A stretch of DNA of 64,000 bases, taken from assembly GCA_936432065.2 (NCBI GenBank), contig OW386291.2, positions 24,157,821-24,221,820 of the forward strand, written 5' to 3'. Position 1 is the stretch's first letter. Each line of letters starts with the position of its first letter. A program made the position numbers and the translations under genes. Below, piece by piece: positions 46,441 to 58,799 of this stretch. The notes beneath the pieces were generated by a model. The model made no database searches. It was not told the origin of the DNA and worked only from the letters and a program-made list of their open reading frames with translations. This stretch comes from Rutpela maculata. Lineage: Eukaryota; Arthropoda; Insecta; Coleoptera; Cerambycidae.

Positions 46441-48025
46441 AAAAAATGCATTTTAAACTGTAAAGGTAATTTCGAAAAAACTTTTTTTTTAAATCTATGA
46501 AAGTATTTGGGGGATTAATTACAAGAGGTATAAGTAGTGAAAGTCCTTGCGCTAAATGGGTCAGTGGTGTAGCAATGACTCATGATATTTGCCTCGATAT
46601 TTGCGAAAGTATCGAAAATGTTTGCAATACATATATCATTTAAAACATCACAGCAGCATATCGATACAAGAGACTCGCAAATAAAAGGGGATGAAGGAGA
46701 GCTAGTACAAAAGCCAGTACAATGGTTTGAAGGTCATTCCCCATTTTCTGACATAAAAGTGCTTATCTCGATATCCACCGGTGTAACAGGAGATTCCATT
46801 ATAATAGTATATCACGTAATGAGTGTTGTAAGAAGCATATTACGCATGAATGGAAAAGTTACGCACGATGCCGCGTAGCGGCGAGTGCGTATTTCCATGA
46901 GTGCGTAATTGCTTTACATCTCGAATTATGTACTATACTTTACCTACTATCAAATTTATTTATTTATTTAGTGAAATCTGGATTTAGTTTACTTGTCAAC
47001 AATATTATTCAACAAATATTATGTCAGTTTTGACAGCGTTTGAAAATTAGTAGACGCATTTGTTTTTTTAAACCCCGCGTCAGCGATATAAGCCACCTAT
47101 AATGGGGAACTTGCCCAATTTTTTTAAATTTCATTAAAGTGTGTGTATAAAAACACGCCACACCGAATATCAGCTCTTAAATCGCAGTACTTATTTTGCA
47201 ATAAATAATTAAAGTTGAAATCATCGCCACTCCTCACGATAAGTACTGTGACGTCACCGGGTGAAAACTGGTCTCGCGTGGTGGCGTACTTTAGCAATTC
47301 ACCCTAATTAATAGACTGGGCAGCGGTTGGCTTTGAGACGTCCGCATATTCGGTCATAAGTCTTTTGTTTTTTATGTTAGAGAAAAAATAAAAAAAGTGT
47401 CGGAAAGCTCTATTAATTCTCTTTACATAAGCTGTCTACAAATTTTTCGAAAAAAAACGATAATTATCGAGATATTCGAGGAAACTTAGGAAATTACACG
47501 TTTTCCTATAGAGTGTATGTAAATCTTAAAAAAATAATTTTTCTCAGAAACCTTTGTTTCGAAGGGCCGAGATTAACGGAGCGTCAAAATAGTACATGAT
47601 ATTACGTGAACATCGTAAATGAGATCGATTTCAATTAATTATCGATTAATTACGGTGACAAAATGGAGAAATTTTACCGAAAAAAAAAGTCTCAAATCCC
47701 GCCCCCTCTAATTCCTTAATTTTTGTCGGAATTCAAAAAATAAAAAAAAGGGTTTTAGCAAATTTAATTATGTTTAAATTAGCTAGAGTAGTGTTTTGGC
47801 GTAGGAGCAAAGATTAAAAAGTTGCCAACTGTAGAAACTCAAAATTTGCGATTTTTTGCCGTACGTGGCCGACATTTCTGTAGTTATCTCCGAAACGAAA
47901 AAAAAAATCAAAAGTCTGGTAATAGCAAAAGATTCGTAGTGGAAAATACTCGTTTGACCTTATTTTTTATTTCGAGCTAACTCCCACCGTTTCGGAGATA
48001 TCTGCAAAAAATAGCAAAAAATGGC

Positions 48026-48240
48026 TTACATTTCGGAGCCGAAAAAATTGCAAAAACATGCAATCTTGACACGTTTATATTTTCCGAAAAACACCGTTGG
48101 GACGGCCGTACGATGTCGCGACGTAAAAAGGAAAGCTTCCAGATAAACCTGATCGTAAATTGCACGGCGAAATTCGAAAATTCGGCTCGGCACGAACGAA
48201 TCAAAAGTAGCATTTTGTGACATTTCAGAATATTGAAGAC
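48026..48240 (-). repeat. Repeat with conserved frame, copy 2
   Basis: About 90 percent identical to 10690-10900 and open in the same frame (SQNATFDSFVPSRIFEFRRA). Function unknown. Confidence 0.45.
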
Positions 48241-48414
48241 GTTTTTCCAACGAATTTGAGGTTAGGTTGTGTTCACTGCTAGTTGTTTCTGACAAATGAG
48301 CATGCGAAAGCAGAATCGGTGTCTCTTGACGCCGTCATCCGACTTTCACCCTCAGACGTCACGTTTCAGGAGTGGGTAAAATTCGACAGATTTTAATCGT
48401 ATGTAATATCACCA

Positions 48415-48632
48415 GTGCTTAAAATTTTATCGAAAATTTTTTCGAAAGCGTGTTGCCTGGTAATATAAAGAGTGCAAATTGACAGTTTATTATCTGATTA
48501 AATCCCGACCGCTTTAGCGGGAGGGATTTAATCTTTGATAATAAACTGCAAATTTGCACGAGTTATATTAACTAGGGGCAACTTAGCTTGAGAAAAAATT
48601 TTTAGATAAAATTTAAAGCACGAGTGGTATTT
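48415..48632. mobile_element. Hairpin MITE with GC-rich tip (hairpin 4)
   Basis: Near-complete palindrome: agtgcttaaaattttatcga at the left pairs with the end ..taaaatttaaagcac; stem words gtttattatctgattaaatc and gatttaatctttgataataa flank the tip ccgaccgctttagcggga. Confidence 0.75.
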
Positions 48633-48809
48633 GTGGAGAATATTTCACGAATAAATAATTCATTAAGTATATCTTCAATATTATGTTCAGTAATTAATTG
48701 CCTTCAGACGTTTCTTTGTTTCATTTTTAGAGATTACTCACCTTTATCTTCAATTTCATCATTTACGTTACATAAAAATGCATTTCCAAAGCCCTCATCT
48801 CATCTAATA

Positions 48810-50045
48810 AAAAACAAAGTAGGTTTACATTATGACAATCAAGAAAAACAATATACGTTAAACCATAGGTACTGTAACTTATAAGACTAGTCATCACAAC
48901 AAAGCACGCTTCGATCAATCACATTACGGGTGAAATCACACAAATTGCATATTACCAATCTATCCCTTTTACATTCTAAGGCTGCCGGCTCAGATGGTAT
49001 GGTACCGCCATCTAGTAACGCTAGCTTAACTTAGTTACTAGCCTAAGTGAATTGAATTATTATATTAAAGTGTTTATTAATATATATTTATGTATTTAAT
49101 CCTTGTTTCTAATTTGAGAAGTTTGATAGTTAAGTTAAGGTTTACTTGTTTAAGTAGAGAGAAGTACAACGAATTATAATGTATATAGTGATACTGCAGA
49201 GTTTTGATTTTCCAAACAAGTGTTAGCTGCTTTGTAATGATTGATGAATTACCATAAGTAAGTACCTACATTTGTGTATTTATCATGAAATAACTGATAT
49301 GTCTGCTTCGTAGATATTCATATTTAGTTTTAGTTTTTGTAATTATGTTAGGTATTAAGCCATTGAAAGCTGTGTACCTATATAACTTGTCCCGAACCTA
49401 TATAAGTTCCACATAGCATTGGCTTTTTAGGTTATTAATACGGTACTACAATTTACAATTTACATTAACAATTAGTAATAAGCTAGAGAAGATATTTATA
49501 GATAACATTAGAAAGCACGATTTGTCCTATTTGCCGAAAACATGTCACGACACAAAACGTCAAAAACTTTTCGCAATATTTGCCGCTGCAGCGACCTAAA
49601 AAATTAGAGCGATAAATTTTGCATGTTGGTCCTGTCAAAAGCAGATCTAGCATGAATTACCACTAATAATGACGTTTGATTGGTGCAATGTTGTGAAAAA
49701 ACTGGCTTTCATTGGCTATAGCGTTAATGAGTGAAATAATCGCTTATATTTCTGGAGGAATTTTTTTTTATTTCATTTCTTGTCACTTTAATATGATAAT
49801 TTAATTCACTGTTTAGGCTAGTAACTATGTTAAGCTAACGTTACTAGATGGCCGTACCATACCATCTGAGCCGGCAGCCTTAGAACGTAATAGATTGGTA
49901 ATATGCAATTTGTGTGATTTCACCCGTAATGTGATTGGTCGAAGCGTGCTTTGTTGTGATGACTAGTCTTATAAGTTACAGTACCTATGGTTTAACGTAT
50001 ATTGTTTTTCTTGATTGTCATAATTTAAACCTACTTTGTTTTTTA
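48810..50045. repeat. Long inverted repeat, ~245-bp arms, ~730-bp loop
   Basis: 48815-49062 pairs with 49797-50040 (aaacaaagtaggtttacatt, tagtcatcacaacaaagcac, cggctcagatggtatggtac). The loop is AT-rich, without a gene. Confidence 0.8.
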
Positions 50046-50670
50046 TTGACGTTAGTTTACGATTTTGAGTATTTCAATTCAATTTTATTTTTTGGGCAAG
50101 TTCCCTATTGCGTGTCCCGTGCGTTTTGTTTACCATGCGATTTGTTTACAATATGTAAAGTTCATCTTACATAGATGGCAGGTAGTTTGTTTTTTACTAT
50201 TTACAGTAGTGATCGTAGATAAATTGTTATAACGCTTATGAGAAGGGTTACGAATATATCCAAATGATGATAGGTTGCAATTTTGACGATATGCATTTCA
50301 AACGCTCAAACAAAGTCCTTCCTTTTCAAGCCGTTAAAAGATGTATTAAAATCAATGGTGAAGTTGTTTCAGTAGATTCATTTCTGATTTTTCAACGAAT
50401 TTGTGTCACTAATCAAAGTGATGAAGAACTACGTGAGTGCTTAAAGTATGAATTGGCCCCATATCCTAAGTCTCTGTTCGATAATGCAGGAATGCGTAAA
50501 GGCCAAAAATCAACTTTGTTTGATATATTTGAGCCGTTGAATATAACAATTACAAAAAATTAAAACTATGCATTTATAATAGACGGAGGTATATTACTTC
50601 ATAGAGTAGTGTGACAAAAAAATTGTACTTTCGGAAATATTTTTCAGCAATACGTTCATTATTTAAACAC

Positions 50671-50905
50671 TAGAGGGGACGGTAGCTCAGTGGTTTAGCG
50701 CATCTAGCTTACATACTGGCGTACCTAGCGAAGCAGGTTCAATCCCTGCTCATCGCGAAATAATTTTAATATAAAAATTATCCCCAAGAAGTGGTTCGGA
50801 CTCCACTATAAGCTGTAGGGCCTCGTTTTTCTTTACCTGACACAAAATCATTCTGGATTTTCAAGGAGTTACTTCGGTGACTTGAGAAGCGGTTAAGAAA
50901 ACATT
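50671..50905 (+). mobile_element. tRNA-derived SINE inserted in locus E
   Basis: A box tagctcagtgg at 50683-50693 and B box ggttcaatccc at 50736-50746, at tRNA-like spacing. The anticodon region does not fold as a real tRNA, and a non-tRNA body with ggttcggactccactataag follows. It splits coding homology of the XPG-like gene. Its ends are approximate; no sure duplication. Confidence 0.7.
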
Positions 50906-51269
50906 TTAAGAAAAACTAATTTCGGAAGTGACATTGTAGTTGTTTTCGATGTTTATACTGTACACGGTACAGAAGCTTCTGGGAGATTGTGCAGAAGATG
51001 TAAACAGTCCTCGGTTGATATAATTTTCACTAAAGATACGCCAGTAACTACAAATCAAGAAAAATTTCTTTAAAACACAAACAATAAAATATCTTTAATC
51101 ACAATGTTGACCAATAAATTGCAAAACAATAATATTTTAGTTGAGCAGGCTCTAGACCATGCTCACACATTAATAGTAGGGACATCAATAAAACAGTTAT
51201 CATATCAAAAAACCACCATCGTATGTGAGGATAAATGAAAAGAAATAAAAAATAAAAAAAACGGAAACT

Positions 51270-51480
51270 TAAGCAATTTGTTACATTTGCCCCCTCCGCC
51301 ATATTGGAGCCACCATTTTAACTTTTTTAATTTTTACTTCATATTCGTAATTAGCGACCCCTCATAAACATAAATTAGAATGCAAAATCAAGAAATTTTT
51401 TACATTTTGCCTCATTTCCGTCCGCCATTTTGAATTTTTTAATTTTGACTTCAGATTTTTAATCAGCGACCCCAAAAACA
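51270..51480. repeat. Two-copy tandem repeat, ~120-bp unit
   Basis: Repeats of ccgccatWttg...aatttttaattttKacttcaRattcKtaatYagcgacccc at 51297 and 51422. Confidence 0.65.
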
Positions 51481-51500
51481 TAAATATACTATACCATATA

Positions 51501-51967
51501 CAGTGTGACCCACTTAAGATCGCAACACCCCTGTATACCCGTTAATTGATTCTTGATTAACTTCAAATTTTGGTGGTAAGAAAAGATCGATAAGGTGATT
51601 CTTTGAACTTGGTAATATGTGATATATGTCAGTAGCGTGCGATTTTAAGGGGGTTTCAAAAGCCGATTTTTCAAAAAAAAGTATTAGGGATTTTTTTAGA
51701 AAAAAATACTAAGGTATTCTTAACCAGCACCTTTAGAAACCCCTTTGTACAAGATTGCATCGTAGTGGGTACAAAGGTGTTTGAGATAGTGGCTGTCAAA
51801 AATACAATTTTTTCAACCAAAACTAATTTTTATTTGTAAAACGGATTCCCAAATCAAAAAAATCTATTCTTCATTTTTTGTTCAGAATAATGCATTGTAC
51901 TGATTTTATAATAAAATAAGAGAAAAAAAGTATACAGAGGTGTTGCGATCTTAAGTGGGTCACACTG
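51501..51967. mobile_element. MITE with CAGTGTGACCCACTTAAGAT ends, 467 bp
   Basis: Left and right ends are inverted copies for ~30 bp (continuing ..cgcaacacc), and TA flanks both. TA target suggests a Tc1/mariner relative. Confidence 0.82.
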
Positions 51968-51969
51968 TA

Positions 51970-52320
51970 TACTTTTTTTTCTTATTTTGTTAATAAAATC
52001 AATTCAGTCTAGTACAATGCATTATTCTGAACAAAAAATGAAGAATAGATTTTTTTTGATTTAGGAATCCGTTTTACAAATAAAAATTAGTTTTGGTTGA
52101 AAAAATTGTATTTTTGACAGCCACTATCTCAAACACCTTTGTACCCACTACGATGCAATCTTGTACAAAGGGGTTTCTGAAGGTGCTGATTAAGAATACC
52201 TTAGTATTTTTTTTCTAAAAAAATCCCTAATACTTTTTTTTGAAAAATCGGCTTTTGAAACCCCCTTAAAATTTGAAGTTAATCAAGCATCAATTAACGG
52301 GTATACAGGGGTCACCCTGT
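51970..52320. repeat. Inverted copy of the preceding MITE interior
   Basis: Matches 51535-51930 in reverse complement at over 90 percent, making a ~800-bp foldback. The far end (gtatacaggggtcaccctgt) is altered. Confidence 0.82.
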
Positions 52321-52435
52321 AGAAACCGAAGATTATACCTTTTACTACACGAATCATCCATAAAAAAAATTATCATTCATTACGAGATTATTCCGAAGTC
52401 TTGCATATTTTTTACCTCTAGGTATTGTACTATGA

Positions 52436-52980
52436 AATTACTTCCACATCCAGTGGAAGCACAGTAACACAAAAAACAATTTTGAAAATTTTTATTGTTC
52501 AAATAGGCTTAGAATGTCATGGAACGTCGAGATTTTAAGTTTGAACAAATAAAAACAATTTTTTTTCTGTCGGTCGGCCTGCCTGTCTATAACTTTTTTT
52601 CTCCGCACGATTACTCTGGAACCGTTTAAGATATTGACTTGTCTATGTATTTTAACGAGATCTGTAACTAGATTACATTTTGATTTTATTTCGTTGAAGG
52701 GGGGAGGGTAAATTGGGGTAGATTCGGGGAAATAGGTAAATCGAGCAAGTAATAATCCATAAAATTGGTATTTAGTATATATAAGACAAGCCAAGGTCTC
52801 AGAAAATTAGGCATTATACATTAGCCACTCCCTTTACCAACCCTCACCCCAATATTAAATGGTGTGAAAAAAAATTAATAATGTAATTTACTGTGTGTAC
52901 AAGAACCAAAGGCCTCAAAATATTTTTTACTTCACCCACTTCCCTATCACCACCCCCACCCCACTACCGATGTGGGGTTA
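52436..52980 (-). repeat. Rep-1 copy, truncated
   Basis: From attacttccacatccagtgg to the accgatgtggggtta word; the far end is missing. Confidence 0.78.
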
Positions 52981-53800
52981 AGATAGTTTTTGGAATTTTT
53001 GTCTGTTTGTTTGAACACGCATCACGCAGAAACTACTAAACAATGAATACCCTGCCAAAAATTCCACATAGAAACTTATAAAAAAAAAGTGATGCGGTTT
53101 TATCGTTCCTATAAGTTATATTATTATTATACAGACAGGATTTTATCTGTTTTATTAAGTTTTAAATCGGTTATGAAACAGTAATTCCGAATGAGCTATT
53201 TGGAATTATCATGTTGCCCTTTCATGAGTACTTATATGAAATATACAACAAATCTACAGTTTAGTGTCTGCAAATGCACCCTTGCCCTTATATCTGTAAA
53301 CATATGGAATTACAGATACAACTTTAAAGAGATTCTAAACTTTTCTATAAGTAATATCATAAGAGTCCAGTCCGTCCTTTCTCCAGTATCTATCGTATAT
53401 AACACACCATTTATCAACATGTTTTTATTGTAAATTTCAACATTGTCTTTTTATTAGTATTAATGTGGATATACATGTCAACAAATGTAGTTTCAATTGT
53501 ATATTTTACAGATGTATTTTTATTGTAAACTTACATTTTGCTTTTTTATTAGTATTAATTTGGATATGCATGCCGACAAATGTACAGTTTAAATTGCATA
53601 TTTCAAATAGAAATACTAATATTGTGGTAAACACAAAATACTGCAAAGTCCTTATTTCCTCGGGTGTTCTTGTTCTAGCCTAGAAGCAATGAATGAGTTG
53701 GCAGTGAAAGAGACTGCTTTACTTTTAATTTAACAAACACACGTCAGTTCCTTAGGTCACATTAGAGTAGATATGAATTAGCGACACGTATACAGCTCCC
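52981..53800. other. No gene seen
   Basis: 53000-53060 has gtctgtttgtttgaacacgc and gcagaaactactaaaca, words I have seen in insect repeats. 53480-53600 has a local duplication (ttttattgtaaa...ttttattagtattaa). Confidence 0.45.
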
Positions 53801-55718
53801 TCTACTGGAGCCTGGAGTAAAGCTGCTGCTGAAATTTCTATCAGTTTCTACCAGAATGGAGCAGTAAACATTTACTTATACCACATCAATGAGAATTTAT
53901 GAGAACAGTATCTAAGGTAAAACGTGCGGCTTTCCGTGGTTAAATGGCAAGTGTTTCTATTAGAAACGAGCTGCATTAGGTTAGGACAGTTTTGACTTGC
54001 AATTGAAGATTACTAATTATAATGTTTGAATAGGGATTTATGAGATCAGTTTCTATGAGTATTAATGTTTTTATTCAGTAATATATTAAATGTGTTTTCA
54101 TTTGCTTGAATGGGTAAAAAGAAAGGTCAGTTTTCAACTTCAATTACAAATACAAGTTTAATCACTTTGAATGGGGTTATATGCGATTAATTTCTAAAAG
54201 TATTTATGCTGTTTTCCGAATATAATTGTGATGAGGTTTAATCAGTAACAAATTGTTCACTACTTGTTATGATATGGTCGGAAATTCCAAGTACACATTT
54301 AGTATTCCTTCAAAAGGATTGATGAGAGCAGTTTCTACGAGTATCTATTTGTTGTTCCTCTAGTAAATTATATAAGTCTTTACATTTACTTATACTATCT
54401 CAATGAGAATTTATGAGAACAGTATCTAATGTAAAACGTACGGCTTTCCGTGGTTAAATGGCAAGTGTTTCTATAAGAAACAAGCTGCATTAGGTTAGAA
54501 CAGTTTTGATTTGCAATTGAAGATTACAAATTATAATGTTTGAATAGGGATTTATGAGATCAGTTTCTATGAGTATTAATGTTTTTTTTTTCAGTAATAT
54601 ATTAAATGTGTTTTCATATGTTTGGATGGGTAAAAAGAAAGGTCAGTTTTCAACTGAAATTACAAATACAAATTTAATCACTTCGAATGGGGTTATACGC
54701 GATCAATTTCTAACAGTATTTATGCTGTTTTCCGAATATAATTGTGATGAGGTTTGATCAGTAACAAATTGTTCACTACATGTTACGATATGGTCAGAAA
54801 TTCCAGGTATATATTTAGTATTACTTCGAAAGGATTGATGATAGCAGTTTCTACGAGTATGTATTTGTTGTGCCAATAGTAAATTATATAAGTCTTTATC
54901 AGTATGCATTCGGATCTAATTTAAATATGAAAATTATATCAGAATAAAGCAACCAAATATTTTAAACAGTATCTATTTGTAAATCCAGACATTTACTTAT
55001 AATATCTCAATGAGAATTTATGAGGACAGTATCTAATGTAAAACGTGCGGCTTTGCGTGGTTAAATGGCAAGAGTTTCTATAAGAAACGAGCTGCATTAG
55101 GTTAGAACAGTTTTGATTTGCAATTGAAGATTACAAATTATAATGTTTGAATAGGGATTTATGAGATCAGTTTCTATGAGTATTATAATGTTTTTTTTTT
55201 CAGTAATATATTAAATGTGTTTTCATTTGTTTGAATGGGTAAAAAGAAAGGTCAGTTTTCAACTGCAATTACAAATACAAGTTTAACCACTTCGAATGGG
55301 ATTATATGGGATCAATTTCTAACAGTATTTATGCTGTTTTCCGAATATAATTGTGATGATGTTTGATCAGTAACAAATTGTTCACTACATTTTACGTGTG
55401 GAAATTCCAGGTACATATTTCGTATTACTTCGAAAGGATTGATGATGGCAGTTTCTACGAGTATGTATTTGTTGTGCCAATAGTAAATTATATAAGTCTT
55501 TATCAGTATCCATTCGGATCTAATTTAAATATGAAAATTATATCAGAATAAAGCAACCAAATATTTTAAACAGTATCTATTTGTAAATCCAGACATTTAC
55601 TTATACTATCTCAATGAGAATTTATGAGGACAGTATCTAATGTAAAACGTGCGGCTTTCCGTGGTTAAATGGCAAGAGTTTCTATAAGAAACGAGCTGCA
55701 TTAGGTTAGAACAGTTTT

Positions 55719-55847
55719 TATTTATTTATGTATTTATTTAGAAGAAGAAAGAAACAGGTTACAAACCTAATTACATGTTTCTTGAGGGGGGACTACAGGC
55801 GATATAACCCGCTGGAGCCAACCCGGGCGACACGCTTCGAAGACCGG
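55719..55847 (-). mobile_element. 129-bp truncated retroposon inside the array
   Basis: Other units read acagttttgatttgc; here 129 bp interrupt, flanked by gtttt. On the minus strand it ends in an aaataaataaa-type tail, like the 3' end of a LINE or SINE, and includes agcgggttatatcgcctgta. Confidence 0.7.
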
Positions 55848-56692
55848 GTTTTGATTTGCAATTGAAGATTACAAATTATGATGTTTGAATAGGGATTTAT
55901 GAGATGAGTTTCTATGAGTATTAATGTTATTTTTTTCAGTAATAAGTATATTAAATGTGTTTTCATTTGTTTGAATGGGTAAAAAGAAAGGTTAGTTTTC
56001 AACTGCAATTACAAATAGGTACAAGTTTAATCACTTCGAATGGGGTTATATGCGATCAGTATTTCGAATATAATTGTGATGAGGTTTGATCAGTAACAAA
56101 TTGTTTACCACATGTTACGATATGGTCGGAAATTCCAGGTACATATTTAGTATTCCTTCGAAAGGATTGATGATAGCAGTTTCTATGAGTATGTATTTGT
56201 TGTTCCAATAGAAAATTTGTCTTTATCAGTATGCATTCGGATCTACTTTAAATACAAAAATTATATCAGAATGAAACAACCAAATATTTTAAACAGTATC
56301 CACTTGTAAATCCAAACATTTAAAGATATATTTTAATGAGAACCAATCAGAACAGTATCTAATGTAACGCGTGCGGCTTTCCGTGGCTAAATTTTAAAAG
56401 TATTTTTAATAAATAGCTTTAACGGATTTGAACAGTTTTAATTTGCAATTCCAGATGAATAGTTTTAATTGTTAAATAGGGATCTATGAGATCAGTGTCT
56501 TTGTGTAATGTTTTTTTTTTATAAAAACACATTTTATTTTGAAAAAAAAAAACATTACACTGACCTCATAGATCCCTAACAATTAAAACTATTTATCTGG
56601 AAATGCAAATGAAAACTGTTCGAATCCCTTAAAGCTTATTTATTGCAAATAATTTTAAAATTTAGCCACGGAAAACCGCACACGTTACATTA

Positions 56693-56801
56693 CCCAACAA
56701 ACACCGAAGATCGGCCCATCAGTGGGCCATCACTGGGCCAGAAGTTTCATTTCTGGCACAGTGATGGTCCGCTAAAGGGCCAACCTTTTGTGTTTGTAGG
56801 G
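56693..56801. mobile_element. 109-bp MITE inside the array
   Basis: Ends cccaacaaacac and (reverse complement) ccctacaaacac, flanked by TA; the uninterrupted units read acattagatactg. GC-rich interior with repeated gggcca/tggccc words. Confidence 0.8.
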
Positions 56802-58114
56802 TAGATACTGTTCTGATGGATTCTCATTATAATATTATCTTTAAATGTTTGGATTTACAGGTGGACACTGTTTAAAATATTTGAGGTTTCATTCTGATAT
56901 GATTTTTGCATTTAAATTAGATCCGAATGCATACTGATAAAGACTTATATAATTTACTGTAGGAACAACAAATAAATACTCGTAGAAACTGCTCTCATCA
57001 ATCCTCTTGAAGGAATACTAAATATGTACCTGGAATTTCCGACCATATCGTAACATGTAGTGAACAATTTGTTACTGATCAAACCTCATCACAATTATAT
57101 TCGGAAAACAGCATAAATACTGTTAGAAATTGATCGCATATAACACCATTCGAAGTGATTAAACTTGTATTTGTAATTGCAGTTGAAAACTGACCTTCCT
57201 TTTTACCCATTCAAACAAATGAAAACACATTTAATATATTACTGAAAAAAAACATTAATACTCATAGAAACTGATCTCATAATCCCTATTTAAACATTAT
57301 AATTTGTAATCTTCAATTGCAAATCAAAACTGTTCTAACCTAATGCAGCTCGTTTCTTATAGAAACACTTGCCATTTAACCACGGAAAGCCGCACGTTTT
57401 ACATTAGATACTGTTCTCATAAATTCTCATTGAGATAGTATAAGTAAATGTTTGGATTTACAAATAGATACTGTTTAAAATATTTGGTTGCTTTATTCTG
57501 ATATAATTTTCATATTTAAATTAGATCCGAATCTGTACTGATAAAGACTTATATAATTTACTATAGGACCAACAAATAGATACTCGTAGAAACTGCTCTC
57601 ATCAATCCTCTTGAAGGAATACTAAATATGTACCTGGAATTTCCGACCATATCGTAACATGTAGTGAACAATTTGTTACGGATCAAACCTCATCACAATT
57701 ATATTCGGAAAACAGCATAAATACTTTTAGAAATTGATCGCATATAACCCCATTCGAAGCGATTAAACTTGTATTTGTAATTGCAGTTGAAAACTGACCT
57801 TTCTTTTTACCCATTCACACAAATGAAAACACATTTAATATATTACTGAAAAAAAAAAACATTAATACTCATAGAAACTGATCTCATAAATCCCTATTCA
57901 AACATTGTAATTTGTAATCTTCAATTGCAAATCAAAACTGTTCTAACCTAATGCAGCTCGTTTCTTAAAGAAACGCTTGTCTTTTAATCATGGAAAACCG
58001 CACGAATTACAATAGATACTGTGCTCATAAATTCCCATTGATGTGGTATAAGTAAATGTTTGGATTTACAAATGGATATGGCTTGACTCGTTTTGCTGGT
58101 CAATTCTGATATAA

Positions 58115-58795
58115 ACTGATAACAATTTCAACAGCAACTTTACCTAACTCTTATAGAAACTTATTGACCATATAGGTTCTCATAGATACTTATTTATTTT
58201 TGATAATTTTCAATACGGATTGATGAGATTTTTTTGACAGGGTAGGGTTTGAATAGGGTTTTTACAGGTAAATTTATCTAAGCTTTTGGTGTAACATTTA
58301 GTTTTTATTTCATAGAAGTCGGTCTACTTTGAGTCAAGTTTTATGAAAATTAGTTCAGTAGAACCGGAGATAGAGCTTGATCTCTACAATAACCGTATTT
58401 ACACGGCATAAGCTTTCATGATTAGTTTTCTGTAATATTCCAGAAATGTCGAGAGTATTCTGGAACATTCTAGGAAAGAACACAGCACGTTTTATAGGTA
58501 AATTGGTGGCCTGTCAGATTTGATTATTTCTTGATATGTTGTAGTTCAACCGATTCTGAACAAAACTTCAAATTATGGACAGTTTCTCCGATGGATGGCT
58601 CCTCGATACTGCATCAACTATTTCTCAAAACGTACTGCTGGTATTGAAATGATAACTACTGGTAATAAATAACCAGACTATTTACCATTACTTGGTTATA
58701 GATTGATGTGCCTGAACTTCCGGTTTTACCGGAAGTGACGTCAAATCGCGTTTTTCGAATGCGTAACCCCCGTTTACTTCCATTTAATGCATCAT
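58115..58795. other. Degenerate array edge and unique DNA
   Basis: 58140-58230 contains worn copies of the gaaacttattgaccatatag / atgagat motifs. After that no gene seen. Confidence 0.45.
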
Positions 58796-58799
58796 GTAA

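Larger units (their letters stand above)
47107..50104. mobile_element. 3.0-kb element with GGGGAACTTGCCCAA ends
   Basis: Left ggggaacttgcccaattttt and right ttttgggcaagttccc are inverted. Comparison with the uninterrupted MITE at 44500 shows that the MITE reads straight through (cacctataattgcgtg) without it. No transposase is visible. It contains the 48026 repeat, a hairpin MITE and a long inverted repeat. Confidence 0.72.
46806..50228 (+). mobile_element. ~430-bp MITE in locus E, itself split by a 3.0-kb element
   Basis: 46806-47106 and 50105-50228 together match 44375-44808 reversed. Its insertion separates codons for GDSII and NCYNAYEKG; the flanks suggest an ATAA duplication (left ..ccattATAA, right ATAAattgtt). 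Confidence 0.75.
46497..51233 (+). pseudogene. PIN/XPG-like family gene with nested insertions (locus E)
   Basis: Coding pieces are 46497-46805, 50229-50670 and ~50906-51233. Part 1: KVFGGLITRGISSESPCAKW, SFKTSQQHIDTRDSQIK, then after a frame change WFEGHSPFSDIKVLI and STGVTGDSII. Part 2 resumes exactly with NCYNAYEKGYEYIQ and goes on to VDSFLIFQRICV, DEELRECLKYELAP and SLFDNAGMRKGQKS, then YVIDGG-like codons in another frame. Part 3 after the SINE: FGSDIVVVFDVY and HTLIVGTSI with VCED. The aspartates of VIDGG, VVVFD and CED match locus A. The C-terminal CXC exon is not found. A relative of locus A that preserves the N-terminal half. The window has no intact member. Confidence 0.75.
53840..58110. 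repeat. Hierarchical array: ~148-bp monomers, ~600-bp tetramers, direct then inverted
   Basis: Units start at catttacttata (53870, 54388, 54991, 55597), then a partial unit to ~56520. From there the order is reversed: units end with aagtaaatgtttggattta at 56860, 57448 and 58047. Within each unit four related segments carry ttatgagaacagtatct, atgagatcagtttctatgag, tatRcgatcaatttcta and gatgaKagcagtttctacgag at ~140-150-bp spacing. Neighbouring units are ~90 percent alike. No coding sequence. Two later insertions lie inside (55719, 56693). Confidence 0.88.

Noticed and set aside
46582..46878. A single 98-codon host gene
   Set aside because: Its first part is the XPG-like family and its end runs into a MITE; it is a chance fusion.
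50671..50760. A tRNA gene
   Set aside because: A and B boxes are present, but no acceptor or anticodon stem pairs correctly; it is a SINE head.
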